Shown here: piece after piece, positions 6,052 to 12,435 of the stretch | Layout: each line of letters starts with the position of its first letter | Position numbering within the stretch: the stretch's first letter is position 1 | NCBI RefSeq assembly: GCF_900753045.1 | Contig: NZ_CAADXO010000052.1 | Coordinates: 1 to 20,017 of the forward strand | DNA: 20,017 nt | Origin: an uncultured Phascolarctobacterium sp. | GTDB lineage: Bacteria > Bacillota > Negativicutes > Acidaminococcales > Acidaminococcaceae | Direction: 5' to 3' | Made by a program: the position numbers and the translations under genes | The notes under the pieces: model-generated | The model's database searches: none | What the model was told of the DNA's origin: nothing | The model's input: the letters and a program-made list of their open reading frames with translations, nothing else

Positions 6052-8433
6052 TTACAAATCAATTACCGTAGCGCCACTGCCACCGGCCTCCAGCGCCGCC
6101 GTTTCCAGCTTTTTGACAAAGCGGTTGGTCGACAAATACGCTGTCAGTCCGGCGCGCAAGGCACCGGTTCCCTTGCCATGGATGAGGCGCAGCTGGCCGA
6201 TACCGGCAATCAGAGCATCATCGATAGCTTTATCTACAACGGGAATTGCTTCATCCAGCGTCATCCCGCGCAAATCAATTTCCTGTTTGGCACTGCCTGA
6301 TTTGGCAATGAACATCTGATGTGCGTAATTGGCAACAGCATTCTTGCTGAAGCCCTTGTGCTTTTTAGGCGCAGCATCGGTATGCGCAGGCTGTGCCTTG
6401 GTCAGCAGGCATTTTTTTGCCGGCACCGTCATTTTCAGGATACCAACCTGCACTGTTACATCGTTGCCATTAACATCGGTGATAATACCGTTCTTCCCTA
6501 AGGAAACAACAAAGACATTCAGGCCCTTCTTGGCCGTCTTGGCGGATAACGGTGCGCCCTCCGGCAACGGTGCGTCCTCACTCAGCGTTTTGTTGAGCTT
6601 CTTGCGCGCTTCCTCTGCTGCCTGCTCCAGGCGCTTCGTATCGAAGTCAGCCTTCATGGAGCGCAGCTCCTTCAGCACGGCCTCGGATTCACGGCGGCTG
6701 CGGCGGTAAATTTCATCCGCCTGCTCACGCGCCTTGCGCAGCATTTCATTCTTGCGGCGCTCAAACTCGCTCTTGGAATAAGCCAGTGCATTGCGCAGCT
6801 GCTCGCTTTCGCGGCGCAGGTCCTCAATCTCCTTGCTGCCGCTTTCATAACGGCGACGCTCGCTGTCCAGCTCCTGCAGTACATTTTCCATATGCACATG
6901 CTCCTGGTTCAGCAGCTCGCCGGCATTTTGAATAATATCCTCAGCCAGGCCCAGACGGCGGCTGATGTTGAAGGCATTACTGCTTCCCGGCACGCCCATC
7001 AGCAAGCGATAGGTAGGACGCAGTGATACAGGGTCAAACTCCACGCTGGCGTTTTCCATGCCCTCATGACCGTAGGCAAAGGTTTTCAGCTCGCTGTAGT
7101 GCGTTGTTACCATCGTCAGCACGCCCTGCTCATGCAGGTGCTCCAGCATCGCCATAGCCAGCGCAGCGCCCTCGTTCGGGTCCGTACCGGCACAGATTTC
7201 GTCAATCAGCACTAAATCTCCTGCCTTGACCTCGTTTAAAATACTGATTAAATTCGTCATATGGGCAGAGAAGGTTGACAGGCTCTGCTCAATGCTCTGC
7301 TCATCACCGATATCCGCATAAACTGCACGGAACACCGGCATTTTTGCACTGCTTGCGGGGATAAACAGACCGATCTGCGCCATCAGCGCAAAGAGGCCGA
7401 CTGCCTTCAGCGCTACCGTTTTACCGCCGGTGTTAGGGCCGGTAATCAGCAGCATGGTGAATTTATCGCCCAGCTGTACGTCCAAAGGCACTACCGTATC
7501 CTTCGGCAGCAGCGGATGACGTCCCTGCGCAATTTTTACGCCGCCGGACAGCACCAGCATCGGGCGTACCGCATGCTGTTCCTGCGCCAGCAAAGCTCTG
7601 GCACAGATAACGTCCAACGTAGTAAAGATTTCCAGCGAAGCCAGCAAAGCCTTCGCCTCCGCGCCCACGTTCTGCGTAAGCTGACGCAGAATACGCTCGA
7701 TTTCTTCGTGCTCCTCTGCTACATAACGCTTGATATCATTGTTCAGGTTGACAACAGCCAACGGCTCGATAAACAGCGTTGCACCCGTACCGCTCTGGTC
7801 GTGTACAATACCGGGGAAGTTCATCTTATATTCCTGCTTTACAGGGATAACGTAACGGTCGCCGCGCATCGTCACGATGTTATCCATGAAGTACTTCTGG
7901 TTGTTGGGGTCATGCAGAATACTGTCGAGCTTTTCCTTCACGCGGTTTTTAGCAATCTGAATCGCAGTACGCAGACCGCCAAGCTTCGGCGAAGCGTTGT
8001 CCTTAATTTCGCCATGCTCATCAATCGCACTGCCAATCTGCTTTTCCAGACGGCTGAATTGCGTAAGCTCCGCACCGTATTCAGCCAGATTAGGCGCTGT
8101 TTCCGCATTTTCCGCAGTAAAATCCTTCATCGAAGCAAAGGCCTGCACCGTTGTCTGGATATGCTGCAGCTCCTCCGGCTCCAGCACGCTGCCAAGCTCC
8201 GCGCGCTTCACATCGGCCGTAATATTGAACGCACCGCCGAAGGGGAAACGTCTGCCTTCATCCAGAATGCGCAGCGCTTCTGCAGTTTCCTCCTGCAGGC
8301 GCTTAACCTTACTGAATTCACTTTCAATCTGCAGGGAAATTATTGCCTGCTTGCCCAAAAAGGTTGCGGCCTTGGAGGCCAGCATATTTTTTACTTTATC
8401 AAATTCTAATGTTTTTACAGCAAAGCGTGCCAT
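6052..8433 (-). CDS. mutS2: Endonuclease MutS2 (MutS family ATPase with Smr domain)
   Basis: MutS2 is a MutS homologue without the mismatch-recognition domain. It is linked to suppression of recombination, and in Bacillus to collided-ribosome rescue. The 793 residues include a clamp/lever region, a Walker A GPNTGGKT (332-339), Walker B LVLIDE (407-412), a TTHYSE switch (about 443-448) and a long charged coiled coil (about 510-615). A C-terminal Smr nuclease domain has DLRGM (720-724) and HGKGTG (752-757). I place the start at ATG 8433 because AGAGG lies about 11 bases upstream. A GTG at 8445 is in frame, but that ribosome binding site would overlap it. It is the first gene of a three-gene operon with the aminotransferase and the kinase. 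Length and motifs look intact. Confidence 0.96.
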   Translation of the reverse strand: MARFAVKTLEFDKVKNMLASKAATFLGKQAIISLQIESEFSKVKRLQEETAEALRILDEGRRFPFGGAFNITADVKRAELGSVLEPEELQHIQTTVQAFASMKDFTAENAETAPNLAEYGAELTQFSRLEKQIGSAIDEHGEIKDNASPKLGGLRTAIQIAKNRVKEKLDSILHDPNNQKYFMDNIVTMRGDRYVIPVKQEYKMNFPGIVHDQSGTGATLFIEPLAVVNLNNDIKRYVAEEHEEIERILRQLTQNVGAEAKALLASLEIFTTLDVICARALLAQEQHAVRPMLVLSGGVKIAQGRHPLLPKDTVVPLDVQLGDKFTMLLITGPNTGGKTVALKAVGLFALMAQIGLFIPASSAKMPVFRAVYADIGDEQSIEQSLSTFSAHMTNLISILNEVKAGDLVLIDEICAGTDPNEGAALAMAMLEHLHEQGVLTMVTTHYSELKTFAYGHEGMENASVEFDPVSLRPTYRLLMGVPGSSNAFNISRRLGLAEDIIQNAGELLNQEHVHMENVLQELDSERRRYESGSKEIEDLRRESEQLRNALAYSKSEFERRKNEMLRKAREQADEIYRRSRRESEAVLKELRSMKADFDTKRLEQAAEEARKKLNKTLSEDAPLPEGAPLSAKTAKKGLNVFVVSLGKNGIITDVNGNDVTVQVGILKMTVPAKKCLLTKAQPAHTDAAPKKHKGFSKNAVANYAHQMFIAKSGSAKQEIDLRGMTLDEAIPVVDKAIDDALIAGIGQLRLIHGKGTGALRAGLTAYLSTNRFVKKLETAALEAGGSGATVIDL

Positions 8434-8470
8434 AGTTTTTTGCACCTCTAAATCTAAATCATAATATATT

Positions 8471-8479
8471 ATTATAGCA
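8471..8479 (-). promoter_or_regulatory. Extended -10 promoter for mutS2 operon
   Basis: TGCTATAAT on the minus strand (8479-8471) is a perfect extended -10, with no convincing -35. It lies about 40 bases upstream of the mutS2 ATG and downstream of the small unknown gene. Confidence 0.5.
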
Positions 8480-8567
8480 TATTTGCAAAGCTTTGTGCTA
8501 CTGCCTGCAACAGCTATTCCCTCTTACCGAGGCTGCATAAAAACGTAATCCGTTGAAAGCGCAGGCA

Positions 8568-8858
8568 TCACTTGGCGATAAAAAGCTCACCGTCACGCTC
8601 GTAGGCATAGCATTCCTGCTGCAAAACACGGGCAATGCGCACAAAATCATCGGCTACATCGGCATCGGTATAAGCCACCAGCAGCTTTTCCGCATAGCTG
8701 CGTCCCTTATAATAGCCCACGGCATCCTGCACGAAAAAGCCGTCCGTATGCTTATACAGCACCTCAGCAAACTCATCTATCACCTGCTGCCACGGAGCAG
8801 ACTTCAAAGCACCGTTCTCATAAACAGCGCAGGGAATATGAAAAACGTATCTGTGCAC
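8568..8858 (-). CDS. Small conserved-looking protein of unknown function
   Basis: I do not recognise this family. The product is 96 residues from GTG 8858 and begins MHRYVFHIPCAVYENG. It is rich in aromatic residues, has no signal peptide or membrane segment, and looks like a small soluble alpha/beta protein. It has mixed hydrophobic strands (YVFHIPC, KLLVAY, GELFIA) and helices (QQVIDEFAEVL, DDFVRIARVLQQE). The start is chosen because AAGGAGG ends 8 bases before the GTG. A TTG at 8876 is in frame, but that ribosome binding site would lie inside the coding sequence. The gene stands alone between the PPDK-regulator terminator and mutS2. Its strong ribosome binding site supports expression. Confidence 0.72.
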   Translation of the reverse strand: MHRYVFHIPCAVYENGALKSAPWQQVIDEFAEVLYKHTDGFFVQDAVGYYKGRSYAEKLLVAYTDADVADDFVRIARVLQQECYAYERDGELFIAK

Positions 8859-8887
8859 TAAGGCAACCTCCTTCAACCCTCTTTATC

Positions 8888-8929
8888 CAAAAACGGCCAC
8901 CGGCAGACGCTTTGCTGCCAATGGCCGTT
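8888..8929 (-). terminator. Intrinsic terminator after the PPDK regulatory gene
   Basis: Two stacked stems, AACGGCCA/TGGCCGTT (8892-8899 with 8922-8929) and GGCAG/CTGCC (8902-8906 with 8915-8919), are followed on the minus strand by TTTTT. This ends the rarA/ccpN/PDRP transcript and separates it from the small gene at 8568. Confidence 0.9.
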
Positions 8930-8972
8930 GATTTTCTGACTCACTGCAACAGCAGCTCAGAGCTACACTAAT

Positions 8973-9806
8973 TTAGTTTTCGTGATGGCGTTCCTTGTTC
9001 TTGCGAACATACTCCATGATAATGCCGGCGGTTTCTTCAATCGCACGGTTGGAAACGTTGATAATCTGGCAGTGCAGACGGCGCATAATGCCCTTAGCGT
9101 AAGCCAGCTCGTCATCAATACGCTTCATATCGGCATAAGTCGCAGTATCGGACAGGCCCATGGTTTTCAGACGCTCGCTGCGGATTTCGTTCAGCTTGAA
9201 CGGGTCAATCAACAGGCCGATAATCTTATACGGCGGTACCTTGAAGAGTTCTTCAGGCGGAGCCAGCTCCGGTACCAGCGGCACGTTGGCAACCTTAATC
9301 TGCTTATGCGCCAGATACATACTCAGCGGAGTTTTGGAGGTACGGGAAACGCCGATAATAACAACGTCCGCTTTCAACAGGCCCAGAGGATTTTTGCCGT
9401 CATCGTATTTAACAGCAAATTCCACAGCCTCAACACGCTTAAAGTATTCGTGGTCCAGAGAGTGAATCAGGCCGGCCTGATTTTTCGGCAGCAGACCGGT
9501 AGACTTTTCGATGGATTTCAGCATCGGTCCCAAAACGTCAACTACCTCAACATCACTGCTCATAGCCTTGTCCGCCATATGCTCGCGCAGCTCCGGTGAT
9601 ACGATCGTGTAGCAGATAACCGCATTATTTGTTGCAGCCTCTTCTACAATTTTATCAATCTGTTCCTTGTCCTTTACGTAAGGAACACGGATAACATCAA
9701 ATTTTTCTTCTACGAACTGACTGGTGGTTGCCTTAACTACGGACTCCGCAGTTTCACCAATAGAGTCAGATACAGCATAAATAACCGGATTAAGCTTCGT
9801 TATTAT
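8973..9806 (-). CDS. Pyruvate, phosphate dikinase regulatory protein (kinase/pyrophosphorylase, DUF299)
   Basis: This bifunctional enzyme inactivates pyruvate, phosphate dikinase by ADP-dependent phosphorylation of an active-site threonine and reactivates it by phosphate-dependent removal. It thereby controls flux between pyruvate and PEP. The reading frame carries the typical N-terminus NPVIYAVSDSIGETAESVVK and the P-loop-like GVSRTSKT at about residues 152-159, for about 277 residues, the family's normal length. No ATG, GTG or TTG occurs in frame upstream of the internal ATG at 9578, yet homology clearly begins near 9791. I therefore place the start at ATA 9806, seven bases after a GGGGGGG run that could act as ribosome binding site; ATT 9812 and ATC 9809 are alternatives. 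The gene overlaps the end of the CcpN-like gene by 17 bases, so coupling or a +1 frameshift is possible. Confidence 0.93.
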   Translation of the reverse strand: MITKLNPVIYAVSDSIGETAESVVKATTSQFVEEKFDVIRVPYVKDKEQIDKIVEEAATNNAVICYTIVSPELREHMADKAMSSDVEVVDVLGPMLKSIEKSTGLLPKNQAGLIHSLDHEYFKRVEAVEFAVKYDDGKNPLGLLKADVVIIGVSRTSKTPLSMYLAHKQIKVANVPLVPELAPPEELFKVPPYKIIGLLIDPFKLNEIRSERLKTMGLSDTATYADMKRIDDELAYAKGIMRRLHCQIINVSNRAIEETAGIIMEYVRKNKERHHEN

Positions 9807-10458
9807 GATAATTCCCCCCCTTACCCTCAGCCAGATCTACCAGCAGACGAGTAAAATTAGTTTTTGTGATACGTCCCAGAACCTGATACATGCGCTTCTT
9901 TTCATCAATGATTTTCACTACCGGCAGACAGTCGATTTCATTATCAATCAGTCTGCGTGCTGCCGAAGCGGCAGGCTCATCCGGAGTAGCTACGATAATT
10001 TTGGAAATCGGCGTCATTACCATGACCACGGGAATATCACGCAAATCATTATTATTGATAGCAGCCTTCAGTAAATCCTTTCGCGATAAAATGCCGTTCA
10101 GCATGCCTTCCTCATCCAGCACGAACACCGTTCCGACATCCTCAAGGAACATGGTAACAACTGCTTCATAGGCGCTCTTGTCATGTTTAATCGCTACCGG
10201 TACCGACTGCAGATCCTGCACAGTAATAGCAGAAATTTCTTCCATCAGCATACCCAAAGTATTTTTACCGGTATAAAAATAACCAACCTTCGGTCTAGCA
10301 TCAAGAATACCGCCCATAACAAGGATTGCCAGATCACTGCGTAAGGCAGCGCGGGTTACATTCAGCCTTTCAGCTATATGCTCGCCGGTAATAGGTCCGT
10401 CCAGACGTACAATTTCAGCAATTTGCTTCTGCCTGTTGCTTAAAGCTATGATCTTCAC
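9790..10458 (-). CDS. ccpN: CcpN-like transcriptional repressor (HTH plus two CBS domains)
   Basis: CcpN in B. subtilis represses gluconeogenic genes on glucose and senses ATP/ADP through its CBS pair. The 222 residues here comprise an N-terminal winged helix-turn-helix (about 5-64, with GPITGEHIAERLNVTRAALRSD as helix-turn-helix) and two CBS motifs (about 78-135 and 145-205). The start is GTG 10458, the only standard start downstream of an in-frame TAG. The AAAGGG upstream is unusually close (1 base). It overlaps the PPDK regulatory gene, and the ccpN-yqfL pair is also adjacent in B. subtilis, which strongly supports the assignment. Target sites elsewhere cannot be judged. An AT-rich inverted repeat just upstream (around 10495-10508) could be an operator. 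Confidence 0.88.
   Translation of the reverse strand: MKIIALSNRQKQIAEIVRLDGPITGEHIAERLNVTRAALRSDLAILVMGGILDARPKVGYFYTGKNTLGMLMEEISAITVQDLQSVPVAIKHDKSAYEAVVTMFLEDVGTVFVLDEEGMLNGILSRKDLLKAAINNNDLRDIPVVMVMTPISKIIVATPDEPAASAARRLIDNEIDCLPVVKIIDEKKRMYQVLGRITKTNFTRLLVDLAEGKGGNYHNNEA
9814..9820 (-). promoter_or_regulatory. Seven-G run acting as ribosome binding site or slippery site for the PPDK regulator
   Basis: AAGGGGGGGAATT lies in the last codons of the CcpN-like gene. It is 7 bases before an ATA that begins the PPDK-regulator homology. It may serve as a Shine-Dalgarno sequence, and a homopolymer of this length is also prone to slippage or sequencing error. Confidence 0.5.
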
Positions 10459-10494
10459 ACCCTTTCTGTCTAATACACTAGTCTATAATATAGG

Positions 10495-10508
10495 TATAGT
10501 ATACACTA
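10495..10508. promoter_or_regulatory. Possible operator: ATAGT-n4-ACTAT inverted repeat upstream of ccpN
   Basis: The palindrome ATAGTATACACTAT lies about 40 bases before the GTG of the CcpN-like gene, in an AT-rich region containing several TATA-like boxes. Position suggests autoregulation, but it does not match the published CcpN consensus well. Confidence 0.25.
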
Positions 10509-10591
10509 TTGACAGAAAAAATGCTAGATTACGTCACAAATAATTTCTGCAAATTTTAGCTGTATAGCTTAAATTTCTAATTATGCTATTT

Positions 10592-11878
10592 TTATCTGCG
10601 CCCCTTGTCCTGACCGTGACCGCTGGGAATGTAATAGCGCGTTCCCACCAGCTCGTCCGGCAGGTACTGCTGCTCCACCCAGCCTCCGGGGAAATTGTGC
10701 GGATATTTGTAATCTATGCCATGTCCCAGCTTGGCGGCACCGGGATAATGCGCATCACGCAAGTGCTTGGGCACGCTGCCGCAGTTACGGCTGCGCACAT
10801 CCGCACGCGCTTTGGCAATGCCCATATAGGCAGTGTTGCTCTTGGGTGCATTGGCGATATAGCACACTGCCTCCGCCAACGGTATCTGCGCCTCCGGCCA
10901 GCCTACAAAATCCGCAGCCTGCGCCGCAGCGTTGGCTACCACCAGCGCCTGCGGGTCCGCCAGGCCTACATCCTCCGCCGCGCAGATAACGACGCGACGT
11001 GCCACAAAGCGCACGTCCTCACCGCCCTCAATCATGCGCGCCAGATAATGCAGCGCCGCATCAGCATCGCCGCCACGCATGCTCTTGATAAAAGCGCTGA
11101 TGATATCGTAATGCTGATCGCCCTTTTTATCGTACCGCTGCAGCGCCGTGCCGATAACACTGCGCAGCATTGCCACCGTCAGCACGCGCTCGCCCTCCTC
11201 CGGCAGCATGAACTCGGCCTGCTCCAGAATGTTCAGCGCACTGCGGGCATCACCTGCCGCAAAATCGGCAATAATCCTCAGCGCCTCAGGCTCCGCCTTA
11301 AAGCTGTTACCAAAACCACGCTCCGTGTCGGCAATCGCACGCTCCAAAATCTGCTGAATCTGCGGTGCCTGCAGCTTTTCCAGGCGCACCACCTTCATGC
11401 GTGAAAGCAACGGCGAATTGATTTCGAAGAAAGGGTTTTCGGTAGTAGCACCGATGAGCACTATCGTGCCGTTTTCCACGTAGGGGAGCAGCACATCCTG
11501 CTGCGCCTTGTTGAAGCGATGAATCTCGTCGATAAACACGATAGTACGGCCGCGTCCGTTGCGTCTGTCCTCCTGCGCCTTGGCGATGAGCTTGCGCAGC
11601 TCGGGCACACCGCTGGAAACGGCGTTGATGGCCTCGAACTTTTCGCCGGTGACATGCGCGATGACCTTCGCCAGCGTTGTTTTGCCGGTTCCCGGAGGTC
11701 CGTAAAAGAGTACGGACTGCAGTACATCACGCTCAATCATACGGCGCAGCGGACTGCCTGCGCCCACGGCGCTCTCCTGCCCTACAAAGTCACTGAGGCG
11801 CTCCGGACGCATGCGGTCAGCCAAAGGCTTCGTCTGTCGCTTTTCAGTTTCAAATAAATTACCGAATAGATTTTCCAT
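10592..11878 (-). CDS. rarA: Replication-associated recombination protein A (RarA/MgsA AAA+ ATPase)
   Basis: RarA is a clamp-loader-like AAA+ ATPase that acts at stalled replication forks and interacts with SSB. The 428 residues contain Walker A GPPGTGKT (60-67), Walker B TIVFIDE (112-118), sensor 1 GATTENP (143-149) and the Arg-finger region LLSRM (157-161). The C-terminal MgsA-type tetramerisation domain is intact, with SAFIKSMRG, ARMIEGGED and PKHLRDAHYPG. The ATG at 11878 has a weak AGG about 10 bases upstream. The gene follows 6S RNA and aspS, as in B. subtilis (yrvN), except that tcdA/yrvM is missing between them. An inverted-repeat element lies directly upstream and could separate or supply transcription signals. 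Confidence 0.96.
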   Translation of the reverse strand: MENLFGNLFETEKRQTKPLADRMRPERLSDFVGQESAVGAGSPLRRMIERDVLQSVLFYGPPGTGKTTLAKVIAHVTGEKFEAINAVSSGVPELRKLIAKAQEDRRNGRGRTIVFIDEIHRFNKAQQDVLLPYVENGTIVLIGATTENPFFEINSPLLSRMKVVRLEKLQAPQIQQILERAIADTERGFGNSFKAEPEALRIIADFAAGDARSALNILEQAEFMLPEEGERVLTVAMLRSVIGTALQRYDKKGDQHYDIISAFIKSMRGGDADAALHYLARMIEGGEDVRFVARRVVICAAEDVGLADPQALVVANAAAQAADFVGWPEAQIPLAEAVCYIANAPKSNTAYMGIAKARADVRSRNCGSVPKHLRDAHYPGAAKLGHGIDYKYPHNFPGGWVEQQYLPDELVGTRYYIPSGHGQDKGRR

Positions 11879-11931
11879 CGCTCTTTACCTGTATCTTTCT
11901 GTGAAAAATAAATATTATCAATGGTACTATA

Positions 11932-12065
11932 GGCTCTCCTCGGGGAGAGCTGTCACCCGCAGGGTGACTGAGAGGGGATCTGCAATCTGTAAACCAAGAA
12001 ACAACTTACTTTAGAGTTTTCCCCTCTCCGCCTCGACAAGCTCGGCACCTCTCCCCTAGGAGAGG
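11932..12065. repeat. MITE-like inverted-repeat element with hairpin arms
   Basis: Two related arms in opposite orientation (11932-11977 and 12021-12065) begin with G(G/C)CTCTCCT(C/A)GGGGAGAG and end with GAGAGGGG, around a 43-base centre. Each arm folds by itself through CTCTCC/GGAGAG. The left arm also has a GTCACCC/GGGTGAC hairpin, replaced in the right arm by a different partly complementary segment. The element is flanked by TA on both sides, consistent with a TA target duplication. It has no coding capacity. Similar CTCTCC...GGAGAG intergenic repeats are familiar in Firmicutes genomes, but copy number here cannot be seen from one window. Confidence 0.75.
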
Positions 12066-12100
12066 CTAATTCACAAAATTTCTAACTTAAATTATCTCAT

Positions 12101-12117
12101 AAAAAAAATTAATCCCC
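12101..12117 (-). terminator. T-tract ending the 6S RNA gene
   Basis: The closing GGGG of the 6S RNA stem (12117-12114) is followed after six bases by eight Ts (12108-12101) on the minus strand, so the RNA's own terminal stem could serve as terminator. Confidence 0.55.
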
Positions 12118-12288
12118 ACAATGCCGTCCAGCTCCGTGTTTTGAACCTGCATGTGCAGGTGGGTGCCTTCCCTACCAATCGCAAACGTCCACTCAAAGGA
12201 GGCATGTTTTTGAAAGAAGGAGTATCAGGCTCCCTAGGTTAGAGTGTTGGCTCAAAACCTTTGGAGCAATGTAACGAACATCGCAGGG
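12113..12288 (-). ncRNA. ssrS: 6S RNA
   Basis: 6S RNA mimics an open promoter, binds housekeeping RNA polymerase and is copied into short product RNAs to release it. On the minus strand the gene begins CCCCTGCGATGTTCGTTAC. It contains the Firmicutes-type blocks GAGCCAACA, CTAGGGAGCC, ATGCCTCCTTTGAG, GCGATTGGTAGGG, AGGCACCCACCTG and AAAACACGGAGC, and ends GGACGGCATTGTGGGG. The ends pair as CCCC(U)GCGAUG with CAUUGUGGGG, giving the long rod closing stem. Length is about 176 bases. It lies between aspS and rarA, the position of 6S-1 RNA (bsrA) in B. subtilis, downstream of the aspS terminator and with its own promoter. Identification is from remembered consensus, without a covariance search. Confidence 0.92.
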
Positions 12289-12290
12289 GT

Positions 12291-12319
12291 ATAATTAACA
12301 ACTATTCTTCAATTGTCTT
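12291..12319 (-). promoter_or_regulatory. Putative promoter of the 6S RNA gene
   Basis: -35 AAGACA (12319-12314), 17-base spacer and -10 AATTAT (12296-12291), each matching four of six consensus positions. The expected start is at or just inside the first conserved C residues of 6S RNA. Confidence 0.5.
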
Positions 12320-12347
12320 TAACTTCTATCGACATACATATAATACC

Positions 12348-12377
12348 AAAAATGGAAGCGTTTTTCAACGCTTCCAT
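12348..12377 (-). terminator. Intrinsic terminator of aspS
   Basis: Perfect stem ATGGAAGCG/CGCTTCCAT (12352-12360 with 12369-12377), 8-base loop, then TTTTT on the minus strand. It separates the aspS operon from the 6S RNA gene. Confidence 0.88.
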
Positions 12378-12435
12378 TAAAAATTTTTGAATATTTATTT
12401 TGCTTTATCCACTTGACAGAAGCGGGCTAAAGTGC

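Noticed and set aside
9602..9789. PPDK regulatory gene as a truncated pseudogene starting at 9578
   Set aside because: The frame upstream of 9578 is open and encodes the conserved N-terminus of the family, so the gene is full length and only its start codon is unusual.
10459..10591. Terminator for rarA
   Set aside because: Only a weak ATAGC/GCTAT pairing without a T tract is present; no convincing terminator or small gene in this gap.
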